46,474 nucleotides of DNA from Acidobacteriota bacterium (GCA_005799825.1 SYFT01000074.1:1-46474), one strand, 5' to 3'; shown: positions 33,572-42,110, numbered from the stretch's first letter. The notes: generated by a model from the sequence alone, not told the origin. Numbers and translations are program-made.

Positions 33572-33988
33572 ATGACCGGTATATTACATCTACCTGCGGG
33601 CATCCTGACCACTCTCTTGACACTCATCACCCTGGCCAGCGGTTCATGCGGCGGGGGTTCCTCCACGCCGTCCGGACCCACGCCACCCACCGCCCTCCCT
33701 GCCGCCACCAACACCATCACGATCACGTCGGCGGGAGCCTCGCCAAGGGACATCCAGATTGCGGTCGGGACCCGCGTGTTGTTCATCAACGACGACTCGC
33801 GGGCCCACAACATGACAAGCGATCCGCACCCAGAACACACCGACTGCCCCGAACTCAATCAGGTGGGCCGGCTCACGCCAGGCCAGCGCCGTGAAACCGG
33901 TAATCTGACCTCCCTGCGGACGTGCCGGTTTCACGATCATGACCTGCCCTCAGACAGCCGGCTCCTGGGCAGCATCATCATTAAGTAG
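33572..33988 (+). CDS. Small exported cupredoxin-like protein
   Basis: 138 residues. A hydrophobic N terminus to Cys26 (TLASGSC) followed by a Gly/Ser/Pro/Thr linker suggests an anchored or exported protein, although the n-region lacks positive charge. The domain (about 46-138) is cupredoxin-like: [26 protein letters not shown] with His79, then the loop around Cys118, [10 protein letters not shown], with His121 or His123; together these give a type-1 copper site without an obvious Met ligand. It probably carries electrons in the periplasm. Its stop overlaps the 3' end of the convergent GHMP kinase gene by 8 bases. Confidence 0.78.
   Translation: MTGILHLPAGILTTLLTLITLASGSCGGGSSTPSGPTPPTALPAATNTITITSAGASPRDIQIAVGTRVLFINDDSRAHNMTSDPHPEHTDCPELNQVGRLTPGQRRETGNLTSLRTCRFHDHDLPSDSRLLGSIIIK
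33581..33586 (-). promoter_or_regulatory. Predicted -10 box for fdxA, inside the cupredoxin gene
   Basis: TAATAT on the minus strand ends 9 bases before the fdxA ATG at 33571, mirroring the box on the other side of the CATATG junction. The -35 region is poor. Confidence 0.35.
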
Positions 33989-35324
33989 CGGGCACTTCAA
34001 CCGCCCCTGGTCCGGGGACCGCGGAAAACCAATCCGCGGTATCCCGGTGCCCGTACACGCTGCGGTACTTCGCTAGCCAGGCGGTACCGAAATCGTCGGC
34101 GCCTGCGGCAGGCACCACGGCCCAGACGCTGCCGCCAAAGCCCGCCCCAAATGCCGAGGCGGCAAATGCACCTTCCTCGCAGGCCATCGCCACCAGCGCC
34201 ACCGTTTCTGGAATCTGGTTGCCGAGCAGGTGCTCGGCATCGTCCTGCGAGGCCGTTGCTAATCTGTGCAATTGCGCGAAGTCGGCGTTGGCAAACGCCG
34301 CGGCGGCCTGGGGCACGCGTGCAGTTTCATGCACAAACTGCGTCAGGCGCCGGTCGAGGTCTTCAGGGGTAAACCCCGGAGTCTCCGACCGCAGGACCGC
34401 GTCCCGCAACTGCCCTTCCGCGTCCTCGTGGCTGTCCAGGGCGGCCGCCAGCGACCGCGCTGCGGCGGCGGGTTTCTCGGCGTTCCAGACCGCGACCAGC
34501 GCCCGCACCGCCAGTGAGGCGCGGTTATACCTGTCGCGGACACTGCCCGCCTTGTCCGCGTGCACACCGCTTGAGGCCACGACAAATCGCCAGGATTCGG
34601 GCATGGGCGCCACACCATAGGTCACCACCGGCATGAAGCCGTAATGGCTCACCACGCCTGGCCGGCACGCGAGGATGGCCGTGTGGTCCTGACTACCTCC
34701 GTGTGTGCCCACACCACGCGTGCCTTCCAGTGACTTGTAGGACAGACCGTTCTCCACGCAGCCCAAGTACCAGGCCAGGTCCTCGACTGATCCGATCACC
34801 TCTCGCCAGTCATCACGGGCATCGAGGCCACCGCGTCGAATCAGCGCCAGGGCAATGCCCACCACGAGCGCACTCGAGCTGCTGAGCCCTGCCGCGCGCG
34901 GCAAATCACTGGCGATCGCAATGTCCATCCCAAGCGACGCGCCCGGAAAGTTGGCGGCCAGCCGCCGCACGGTCACGGCCACGTAGTTCGCCCAGCCCCG
35001 CCACGCGCGCTCGGTATCGTGAATATCGATGACCGCCATGTCGCCGTGGCGTGCGTCAATCACGCGCACGAGAGGCTCAACCCGGGGCCGGCCGACCACG
35101 GCAAAACCGCGAGGGACGGCCGAGAGGAGCGACCGACCTCCTGCGTAGTCGGTGTGTTTGCCAAAAATCTCAATGCGACCAGGGACCGACCAGTGCCACA
35201 TCGGCGACGCGCCGGTCACGCGGACAAATTCAGCCGACGCACGTTCAAGCCACTGCGCCCGGCTCCGGGCCGCACCTGGCTCGTAGCCGGCGGCATACAG
35301 GCGCTCGGCGAAATCCAGCCTCAC
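33981..35324 (-). CDS. Galactokinase-like GHMP sugar kinase
   Basis: Phosphorylates a hexose at C1. All three GHMP motifs are present in 447 residues: GRIEIFGKHTDYAGG (about 49-63), PRAAGLSSSSALVVG (ATP loop) and AFGAGFGGSVWAV near the C terminus; GGSQDHTAIL carries the catalytic Asp. In galactokinase motif 1 reads GEHTDY, where the Glu contacts the sugar; here it is Lys, so the sugar may not be galactose. Size is closer to GalNAc kinase (GALK2) than to bacterial GalK. GTG 35324 overlaps the nucleotidyltransferase stop by 4 bases. Last gene of the sugar cassette. Confidence 0.85.
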   Translation of the reverse strand: MRLDFAERLYAAGYEPGAARSRAQWLERASAEFVRVTGASPMWHWSVPGRIEIFGKHTDYAGGRSLLSAVPRGFAVVGRPRVEPLVRVIDARHGDMAVIDIHDTERAWRGWANYVAVTVRRLAANFPGASLGMDIAIASDLPRAAGLSSSSALVVGIALALIRRGGLDARDDWREVIGSVEDLAWYLGCVENGLSYKSLEGTRGVGTHGGSQDHTAILACRPGVVSHYGFMPVVTYGVAPMPESWRFVVASSGVHADKAGSVRDRYNRASLAVRALVAVWNAEKPAAAARSLAAALDSHEDAEGQLRDAVLRSETPGFTPEDLDRRLTQFVHETARVPQAAAAFANADFAQLHRLATASQDDAEHLLGNQIPETVALVAMACEEGAFAASAFGAGFGGSVWAVVPAAGADDFGTAWLAKYRSVYGHRDTADWFSAVPGPGAVEVPAT

Positions 35325-36163
35325 GGCCGGGGCTCCACAGTCGCAAGGCGAGCGACGACGGTGGCGACGTCGGCACGGCTGGAGAGATCGAGGACGGGGC
35401 CCTTCGCCGGCAGCCCGAGAAACACCACGCCACGGCGAATGGCGAGACGCACGGCCATGGGTAATTCAAATTCGCCGCGCGGCGACGCCTCCACATCACG
35501 GCACGCCTCCATCAGCCGGCGATCACCACGCCAGCAGTTCATGCTGATGAGTGCGCGCGGCCCCGCCGCGTCGATCGCGGCCTGGCCCGGCTTCTCCACG
35601 ATGTCCTGCAACGTCCCGTCTGCCCCCACCGTCAACACGGCGAACGCGGCCACGCGCTCGAGCGGAATCGCACTCGATGCCACAAGTTCGTCTTTTTCGT
35701 ACGCGGGCAACGCGGGACTACCCGCATGCCGCAACGCGCGAAGCGTAGTGGCGCCATACAGGTTGTCTGCGTTCAAGATGACGAACGGATGTGCGCCCAC
35801 CCACTCCGACGCCGCCCACACGGCGTCTGCGGTGCCCAGGGGCTCTGCCTGCACGACAAACGTCAGAGAGAGTCGCTCTGGACGGCCCGCGCCCTGGTAG
35901 TACTCGCGCAGTGGGTCGCCGGCGTCTTCTTCGGGCGCCACAATGAGCGCGACGCGCGTGAAACCCGCATCTGCCAGATCGCTCAGCACGTAGTCGAGAA
36001 ACGGGCGCGCCCGCCCGCCCGGGCCCGGCATCGGCATCATGCCCTTGAGGCCGGCAGCGGCTGCGGCCTGCTGCGCCGCGTCCAGGGGCGTATTATCGCC
36101 GCCCTCGGCACGCATACGGCGGCCCAGCCCGCGCGCAAGGACGAGGGCTACGACGTCTTCCAC
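35321..36163 (-). CDS. Sugar-1-phosphate nucleotidyltransferase
   Basis: Forms an NDP-sugar from a sugar-1-phosphate. 280 residues: nucleotide loop LVLARGLGRRMRAEGG at the N terminus (LAAGxGxRM in most relatives), LTFVVQAEPLGTADAVWAA, the metal Asp in FVILNADNLY, VEKPG, then the sugar-binding half. GTG 36163 is chosen because the conserved strand starts five codons later; the upstream open frame belongs to the symporter gene, which it overlaps by 16 bases. Next to a GHMP sugar kinase it likely activates the same sugar-1-phosphate. Confidence 0.85.
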   Translation of the reverse strand: MEDVVALVLARGLGRRMRAEGGDNTPLDAAQQAAAAAGLKGMMPMPGPGGRARPFLDYVLSDLADAGFTRVALIVAPEEDAGDPLREYYQGAGRPERLSLTFVVQAEPLGTADAVWAASEWVGAHPFVILNADNLYGATTLRALRHAGSPALPAYEKDELVASSAIPLERVAAFAVLTVGADGTLQDIVEKPGQAAIDAAGPRALISMNCWRGDRRLMEACRDVEASPRGEFELPMAVRLAIRRGVVFLGLPAKGPVLDLSSRADVATVVARLATVEPRP

Positions 36164-37911
36164 AATCGCGGCAGGAGACGCCACAGTGCGGCTCCGCTGG
36201 ACACAAACAGCACCATTGAGATTGTGGTTGCGGTCGTGTGACCTAGTAGGAAGTGACCGGTGCCGAAGAGCGCGCTGTAGACAAACACGCAGCCGGCCGC
36301 CCAGCCGAGGAAGGCGTTGTTTAATCCGTCCATTGGCGCGAGATCGCCACACTGGACGCGCACATGCGCCCACCCCGGGCCGGCGGGCCGCACCAATCGG
36401 TAGAAGCCGCGCAACGTCTCAGCGTCGGTGGGCTTCGTTAAGAACGCCACGACCGTCCAAATCGCCGTCGTGATCGCCACGGTCGCGATAAGAGTGATGT
36501 GACTGGGCCAATTCATCCCCTGCCGCTCCGCAATGAACACAATCAACGCCAGCACAAACGAGCTGGCCATCGCGGCAATCTCACTCCACGCGTTCACTCG
36601 CCACCAGAACCAGCGCAGGAGGTACAGCAGGCCGGTGCCGGCACCAATCGAGAGGAGCAGGTTGAAACTGCCCCGCGCCGACTCAAGCACCAGGGTCACC
36701 GCCGCGGCCACGATCATGAGCAGCACCGTGACGATGCGGCCCGTCATGACGTAGTGGGATTCTGACTCGCCCGGCTTGAGGAAGCGGCGGTAGAAGTCGT
36801 GCACGAGGTAGGACGTGCCCCAGTTCAGGTGCGTGGAAATCGTGGAGACGTACGCGGCCAGCAGACCCGCCACCATCAGGCCCAGCATGCCGGCCGGCAG
36901 AAACGTGAGCATCGCCGGGTACGCCATGTCGTGGCCGAGCAGCGACTGGTCGACATGGGGAAGCGCTCGCCCGATATCGGCGACTTCCGGGAACACCAGC
37001 ATCGAACAGAGCGCGACGATGATCCAGGGCCATGGACGCAAGGCGTAGTGCGCCACATTGAAGAACAATGTACCCGACAGGGCGTCGCGTTCGGACTTTG
37101 CGGCGAGCATTCGCTGCGCGATGTAGCTGCCACCTCCGGGTTCAGACCCCGGATACCAGGTGGACCACCACTGCACGGCCAGCGGCACAATGAAGATCGG
37201 CAGCGCGACGCTCCAGTTGCCGAAGTCGGGCAACATCGCCACCGTCTCAACCGGAATCTTCGCGATGAGCCCATCCAGTCCGCCAACTTCCGGCCGTCGA
37301 AGCGCGTACACGGCTGCAGCCACCGACCCTGTCATGGCAATACCGAACTGGATCATGTCGGTGACGAGCACACCCCACAACCCCGACGTGGCCGCGAACG
37401 CGATGTTGATCCCGCTGCACACGAGCAGCGTTTCCCAGATGGGCCATCCCAGCAGCACGTTGGCGATCTTGGCTGCAGCCAGATTTACGGCCGCCATGAT
37501 GAGGATGTTGAACAGCGCGCCGAGATAGATCGCGCGGAAGCCGCGGACCCATCGGGCCGCCGGTCCCGAATATCTCAGTTCGTAGAACTCGAGATCCGTG
37601 ACGACTCCGAGGCGCCGCCACAACTTGGCGTAGAAAAAGACGGTCGTCATGCCGGTGAGCAGGAAGGCCCACCAGACCCAGTTCGCCGCCACGCCGCCTT
37701 CGCGCACGAGGTTTGTGACCAGGTTCGGCGTGTCAGTGCTGAATGTCGTCGCCACCATGGACACGCCGATGAGCCACCAGGGCGCGGCACGACCCGAGGT
37801 GAAAAACTCCGTCGTGCTCTGCCCCGCACGGCGTGCGAGGTAGACGGCCGGCGCAAACGACACCAGCAGCGAGACGAGAACGATGGTCCAGTCGAGGTTG
37901 GTGAGCTGCAT
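36148..37911 (-). CDS. Sodium:solute symporter (SSS family)
   Basis: Inner-membrane Na+-coupled transporter of 587 residues with about 14 hydrophobic helices. N-terminal LDWTIVLVSLLVSFAPAVYLARRAGQSTTEFFTSGRAAPWWLIGVSMVATTFS is the classical SSS start; the Na+-site region AAYVSTISTHLNWGTSYLVHDFYRRF (helix 8) is conserved. In the operon it lies 6 bases after the GH109-like gene and overlaps the nucleotidyltransferase gene, so a sugar or sugar derivative is the likely cargo. Confidence 0.9.
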   Translation of the reverse strand: MQLTNLDWTIVLVSLLVSFAPAVYLARRAGQSTTEFFTSGRAAPWWLIGVSMVATTFSTDTPNLVTNLVREGGVAANWVWWAFLLTGMTTVFFYAKLWRRLGVVTDLEFYELRYSGPAARWVRGFRAIYLGALFNILIMAAVNLAAAKIANVLLGWPIWETLLVCSGINIAFAATSGLWGVLVTDMIQFGIAMTGSVAAAVYALRRPEVGGLDGLIAKIPVETVAMLPDFGNWSVALPIFIVPLAVQWWSTWYPGSEPGGGSYIAQRMLAAKSERDALSGTLFFNVAHYALRPWPWIIVALCSMLVFPEVADIGRALPHVDQSLLGHDMAYPAMLTFLPAGMLGLMVAGLLAAYVSTISTHLNWGTSYLVHDFYRRFLKPGESESHYVMTGRIVTVLLMIVAAAVTLVLESARGSFNLLLSIGAGTGLLYLLRWFWWRVNAWSEIAAMASSFVLALIVFIAERQGMNWPSHITLIATVAITTAIWTVVAFLTKPTDAETLRGFYRLVRPAGPGWAHVRVQCGDLAPMDGLNNAFLGWAAGCVFVYSALFGTGHFLLGHTTATTISMVLFVSSGAALWRLLPRLWKTS

Positions 37912-37917
37912 GGGTGC

Positions 37918-39264
37918 TCAGGCGTGCACGATGTCGAGTTTCGGGTTGGTGCGCCATGCGCCCTTCGTGAAGTCCGGCACATCGACCGCGCGGCTCTTGC
38001 GGGCGTTTGACTGCGCGGTGAGATCGACCAGCGAACTGAGCATCGCCGCGTCGTAGACGTTCATGTCGGTGGGCAGGCCTTCACGCAGGCACTTGATGAG
38101 GCGATAATCCTCCATATAGTCCATGCCTCCGTGGCCGGCGCCGGCGGCACGCTCGTTCATTTCCTTCCAGAGCGGATGGTCGAACTCGTCGCGGAGCGTC
38201 GCCTGCTCCACCCACTGGTCATTGCGGCCCCGGCCTTCGATGTAGACGCGATCGGGATAGCCCTGGATGATGCCTTTGGTTCCCTGGAGCTGGTGGATGC
38301 GGCTGTAGGGCCTCGGCAGGTTCGTGTTGTGCTGCACCATGAGGGTCTTGCCGTTGATGGTCTTGACCAGGCACGTGTTGACGTCGCCCAGCACGTACTT
38401 TTCCTTGCGCTGTGGCGCGTCGGGTGGAAAATGTTCGCGCGCCCAGTCCTGCAGCCCGCGCGACGGACCGCTCATCGAGACCAGGTACGACAACCGATCG
38501 CCGCGATTGATGTCCATGCAATTGGCCACGGGCCCCAGGCCATGCGTGGGATACAAGTTGCCATCCACTTTCATGGACCAGGCGCGCCGCCACAGGCCTT
38601 CGTCGCGATTCTCGAACTTGATGCCGCGCAGGTCGTGCAGGTACCCGCCCTCGGCGTGTACGATGTCACCCAACAGGCCCTGGCGGATGATGTTGAACGC
38701 CATCATCTCGGAACGGCCGTAGTTGCAGTTCTCCATCATGACGGCGTGCTTCTTGAACTTCTCCGCCGACTCCACCATGGCCCAGCAATCTTCGATGGTC
38801 ATCGCCGCGGGCACTTCGGTCGCGACGTGTTTGCCATGTTTCATGGCCGCCAGCATCACCGGCACATGCCATTCCCAAGGCGTGGCCGTGTAAACCAGAT
38901 CGAGATCCTCTTCAACGCACATCCGCTCGAAGTCCCGCGGCCCGTTCGTGTACGCCTTTGGCGCGGGGTGTCCCGCCGCGACAATCGCCTTGGTGGCCCA
39001 GTCGGTGCGCACCTGGCGGATGTCGCACACGGCCGTGATCCGGCAGCCGGGAATCTTGAGTAGGTTCCCGACGTGCCCCCCACCCTGGAGACCGATGCCG
39101 ACAAATCCGATCCGGACCATGTCGATGGGCGGAGCCGCCAGGAGTCCCGACGCGCCCTGTGCCACCGTGTCGGTGCCGCGCGCGGCGACGGCGCCGGCGA
39201 CGACGGCGGCGCTGCTGATCTTCAGGAAATCCCGGCGATCCAATCGCGTGTGTGAATCACTCAT
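37918..39264 (-). CDS. Tat-exported Gfo/Idh/MocA oxidoreductase, GH109-like
   Basis: 448 residues. Twin-arginine signal DRRDFLKISSAAVV at residues 9-22. NAD-binding Rossmann fold begins VRIGFVGIGLQGGGHVGN; then YTATPWEWHVP, MKHGKHVATEVP, MENCNYGRSEM, and GNLYPTHGLGPVANCMDINRGDR, which closely resemble family GH109 enzymes that cleave alpha-N-acetylgalactosaminides by an NAD-dependent redox route. GH109-like oxidoreductases also include proteins of unknown substrate. The ATG follows GGAGAG, 17 bases after the enoyl-CoA hydratase gene. It heads the sugar cassette and would act in the periplasm with NAD loaded before export. Confidence 0.85.
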   Translation of the reverse strand: MSDSHTRLDRRDFLKISSAAVVAGAVAARGTDTVAQGASGLLAAPPIDMVRIGFVGIGLQGGGHVGNLLKIPGCRITAVCDIRQVRTDWATKAIVAAGHPAPKAYTNGPRDFERMCVEEDLDLVYTATPWEWHVPVMLAAMKHGKHVATEVPAAMTIEDCWAMVESAEKFKKHAVMMENCNYGRSEMMAFNIIRQGLLGDIVHAEGGYLHDLRGIKFENRDEGLWRRAWSMKVDGNLYPTHGLGPVANCMDINRGDRLSYLVSMSGPSRGLQDWAREHFPPDAPQRKEKYVLGDVNTCLVKTINGKTLMVQHNTNLPRPYSRIHQLQGTKGIIQGYPDRVYIEGRGRNDQWVEQATLRDEFDHPLWKEMNERAAGAGHGGMDYMEDYRLIKCLREGLPTDMNVYDAAMLSSLVDLTAQSNARKSRAVDVPDFTKGAWRTNPKLDIVHA

Positions 39265-39281
39265 AGCACTCTCCAGGTGTC

Positions 39282-40055
39282 TCAATCGCCCGTGAACTTT
39301 GGTGTACGTTTCTCGAGGAACGCGCTCGTGCCTTCCTGTTTATCGCGCGAATCAAAACAAATCGCCTGGGCCAGCGTCTCGAAGAGCAGGCCGGAATCGA
39401 GATCCACGCGCGCGGACGCGTTGAGCGCCAGCTTGGCCAGCCGAATGGCCAGGGGGCCCCGCGTCAGGACCTTCTCGGCCAGTGCCAGCGCGTGGGTCAT
39501 CAACTCGACGGCCGGTACCACGGCCGACACCAGGCCCCAGTCGAGCGCACGCTGGGCATCGATCGCATCGCCGGTGAGGATGAGGTGTTTGGCGCGACCG
39601 AGGCCCACGATGCGCGGCAACCGCTGCGTAGCCCCCGCGCCGGGAATGATGCCGAGGCCCACTTCGGGTTGGCCGAACTTCGCGTGCGCCGCAGCGATGC
39701 GCAAGTCACACGACAGTGCGAGTTCACAACCTCCGCCGAGCGCCAGGCCATTCACCGCGGCAATCGTCACCTTGGGGCACTTGTCGATGGCGGCGAACAG
39801 CGACGAATTGATCGCCGCCAGCCCGTCGTCTCGCGTGCGCGCCTTGATGGCATTGATGTCGGCGCCCGAGACGAACACGGTGTCTCCGGCCCCCGTGAAG
39901 ACGATGGCGCCGACGGAGTCGTCTGTGGACAGCGCGTCGATCGCGGCGGACATCTCGCGCACCGTGGCCAGATCGAGCGCATTGCGGACTTCGGGCCGGT
40001 TGACGCGAAGGACGGCCACGCGTCCGTGGCGGGTGATGTCAGTAGTCGTAGACAC
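39282..40055 (-). CDS. Enoyl-CoA hydratase/isomerase (crotonase family)
   Basis: Hydrates trans-2-enoyl-CoA. 257 residues. Both catalytic Glu of active hydratases are present: GLALGGGCELALSCD and AKFGQPEVGLGIIPGAG; the oxyanion-hole Gly are in VSGADINAI and LGGG. GTG 40055 is chosen because the conserved strand begins soon after (TRHGRVAVLRVNRPEVRNAL), and GAAGG lies just upstream; it overlaps the dehydrogenase gene by 17 bases. Together these two give hydration and oxidation of an enoyl-CoA. Confidence 0.9.
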   Translation of the reverse strand: MSTTTDITRHGRVAVLRVNRPEVRNALDLATVREMSAAIDALSTDDSVGAIVFTGAGDTVFVSGADINAIKARTRDDGLAAINSSLFAAIDKCPKVTIAAVNGLALGGGCELALSCDLRIAAAHAKFGQPEVGLGIIPGAGATQRLPRIVGLGRAKHLILTGDAIDAQRALDWGLVSAVVPAVELMTHALALAEKVLTRGPLAIRLAKLALNASARVDLDSGLLFETLAQAICFDSRDKQEGTSAFLEKRTPKFTGD

Positions 40056-40887
40056 CTTTGCCCACCTTCTTCCCCAGCCGGCCGGCCTTGACGTGCTGGG
40101 ACAGGAGCGGGCACGGGCGGTACTTCTCGCCCATGCTTTTGTGCAGATATTCGAGGATGCTGAGCCGCGTATCGAGCCCCACCAGATCGACCAGTTCAAA
40201 CGGGCCCATCGGGTGATTGAGTCCCAGCTTGAGCGCCTTGTCGATATCGCGCGCCGATGCCACGCCTTCCATCAGCATGTAAAAGGCTTCATTGCCGATG
40301 CTCGCATTGACACGGGTGGTGATGAAGCCGGGCGCCTCACGCACGAGCACCGTCTCTTTGCCCATCTGCCGCGCGACCGCTTCAATCGTCTCGAGCGCAC
40401 GCTCGCTCGACTCGAGTGCGCGGACAATCTCGATGAGCTTCATCTTGTGGACGGGATTGAAAAAATGCATCCCCGCCACACGTGAAGGATCCTTCAGCGT
40501 ACCGGCCATCTCGGTGATGGACAGGGCCGACGTATTGCTCGCCACCACGGCGCCTGCCGGCGCGTGCGCGTCGATCGCGGCGAACAACTGCATCTTGATG
40601 TCCATCCGTTCGGGCGCAGTTTCGATGACGAGGTCCGCGCCCCCGAGCGCTGCGGCCACATCGAAGGTGGTGACCAGGCGCGCCATGGCGGCGTCCGCGT
40701 CGGCAACGGTCGTCTTCCCGAGTTCCACGGCCTTGCGCAGGATGCCGTCGATCGTGCCGCGCGCTTTGGCCGCCTGTGCGTCCGAGACGTCATAGAGCCG
40801 TGTCTCAAACCCGGAGGCCGCTGCCGCATGTGCCACGCCGTGTCCCATCGTGCCGGCGCCCAGCACTGCAATCGTCCGAACGGTCAT
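40039..40887 (-). CDS. 3-hydroxyacyl-CoA (3-hydroxybutyryl-CoA type) dehydrogenase
   Basis: Oxidises 3-hydroxyacyl-CoA with NAD(P). 282 residues, the single-domain-pair HBD length. N-terminal IAVLGAGTMGHGVAHAAAASG; SNTSALSITEMA; catalytic His in GMHFFNPVHKMKLIE; EAPGFITTRV; LNHPMGPFELVDLVGLD. ATG 40887 has a good AAAGG site and leaves one base after the kynureninase-like gene's stop. Acts with the adjacent enoyl-CoA hydratase in beta-oxidation type steps, of fatty acids or of ring-cleavage products. Confidence 0.92.
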   Translation of the reverse strand: MTVRTIAVLGAGTMGHGVAHAAAASGFETRLYDVSDAQAAKARGTIDGILRKAVELGKTTVADADAAMARLVTTFDVAAALGGADLVIETAPERMDIKMQLFAAIDAHAPAGAVVASNTSALSITEMAGTLKDPSRVAGMHFFNPVHKMKLIEIVRALESSERALETIEAVARQMGKETVLVREAPGFITTRVNASIGNEAFYMLMEGVASARDIDKALKLGLNHPMGPFELVDLVGLDTRLSILEYLHKSMGEKYRPCPLLSQHVKAGRLGKKVGKGVYDY

Positions 40888-40888
40888 C

Positions 40889-42037
40889 TCAGCCTTTCCC
40901 CACAATGTCGTGCATCACATCCACCGCGTGATCGATCTCGGCTTCCGTATTATAGAAGTGCGGAGCGATGCGAATACCAGCACCCGGCCGATAGTCCACG
41001 ATGACTTCTCGCGCGATCAGGGCCTGGGTCACGGCGGCGCCATCCGGCACGTCGATAATCACCGACGCACCGCGTTCCTGGTCGTCTGTCGGCATGGCCA
41101 GGCGCCACCCGCGCTGTTCCGCCGCGTCCATCAGCCGGCGCGTCAGCCGCAACGATTTTTCGCGGATGGCCGGCACACCAACCTCGGCGACGATCTCGTA
41201 GCCGGCGCGCGCCGAGTACAACGCCGGCACGTTGGGCGTGCCGCTCTGAAAACGTTCGAGCCCTTCCGCATACGTCACCGGACCAGGGGTGAACTGGAAC
41301 GGCTCGGCATGCCCTGCCCAGCCGACCGCCGCCGGCTGCAGCGTGGTCATCAGGTCCGGCCGCACGTACAAGTACCCGGCGCCCGGACCGCCGCACAACC
41401 ACTTCACGCTGCCGCCCACAGCAAAGTCCGCTCCGAGCGCGGTCACGTCAACCGGCACGGCCCCTGCGGCCTGATACAGGTCGAGCACCACTCGTGCGCC
41501 CACGCGATGCGCCTTCTCGATGGCCGGGGCCACGTCCTGCAGATGCGCGCTCCGGAACAACACCAGCGAGAGATTGACCAACGCGGTTCGTTCGTCAATC
41601 GCGTCCACCACCCGGTCCATCCTTCCCCGCACCGCATCGTCTGACGGCACGGTCACCACTTCGGCGTCGTAGCGTTCGAAGCCATGAAAGAGGTAGTGGT
41701 TCGAGGGAAAGTCCAGGTCCTGCACCACGATCCGACGACGCGGACCATCGAAGGAAAAACACGACGCGACGATAGCTTGGGCCACTGTCGCATTCTGGTG
41801 CATCGAAATCGTCCCGGGAGGCGCGCCAATGGTCGGGGCCAGGATGTCGCCGGTGACACGGCCAATCTCCCACCACCCCTCGTGCCAGGCACGCACACCG
41901 CGCGTGGCCCACTCCCGAGCGAACTGTGAGAGGTGGGTCTCCGTTCGCCTCGGCATGGCGCCAAGCGAATGACTGACGAGATAGGTGCAGGTGTCGAGGA
42001 TGGGGAATTCGGCTCGCCAGCCGAGGAGCGGATCCAT
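40889..42037 (-). CDS. Kynureninase-like PLP enzyme (aminotransferase class V fold)
   Basis: 382 residues. N-terminal YLVSHSLGAMPRRTETHLSQ corresponds to the kynureninase YLDGNSLG block; LDLYQAAGAVPVDVTALGADFAVGG-SVKWLCGGPGAGYLYV includes the PLP-binding Lys and the Asp that holds the pyridine nitrogen, again in kynureninase order. True kynureninases cleave kynurenine to anthranilate and alanine; the changed N-terminal motif means a related substrate is possible. First gene of a seven-gene minus-strand run. ATG 42037 has no Shine-Dalgarno, but a TAAACT box ends 8 bases upstream, suggesting a leaderless message. Confidence 0.78.
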   Translation of the reverse strand: MDPLLGWRAEFPILDTCTYLVSHSLGAMPRRTETHLSQFAREWATRGVRAWHEGWWEIGRVTGDILAPTIGAPPGTISMHQNATVAQAIVASCFSFDGPRRRIVVQDLDFPSNHYLFHGFERYDAEVVTVPSDDAVRGRMDRVVDAIDERTALVNLSLVLFRSAHLQDVAPAIEKAHRVGARVVLDLYQAAGAVPVDVTALGADFAVGGSVKWLCGGPGAGYLYVRPDLMTTLQPAAVGWAGHAEPFQFTPGPVTYAEGLERFQSGTPNVPALYSARAGYEIVAEVGVPAIREKSLRLTRRLMDAAEQRGWRLAMPTDDQERGASVIIDVPDGAAVTQALIAREVIVDYRPGAGIRIAPHFYNTEAEIDHAVDVMHDIVGKG

Positions 42038-42045
42038 GCCCGGGC

Positions 42046-42051
42046 AGTTTA
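42046..42051 (-). promoter_or_regulatory. Predicted -10 box for the kynureninase-like operon
   Basis: TAAACT on the minus strand ends 8 bases before ATG 42037; no ribosome-binding site lies between. The -35 is weak. In the same 73-base gap a TATCAT at 42077-42082 could serve the divergent hydrolase gene, leaving a 28-base distance to its ATG. Confidence 0.33.
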
Positions 42052-42110
42052 CCTTGCCGGAGGAGTCGGGGATCAGTATCATGGGCACGCAACGCTTTTT
42101 GCAGGGCCGT

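Noticed and set aside
36799-38010. A 403-codon plus-strand open frame opposite the sodium symporter
   Set aside because: Rich in Arg, His, Glu and Gln as expected when a hydrophobic transporter gene is read backwards; no motif.
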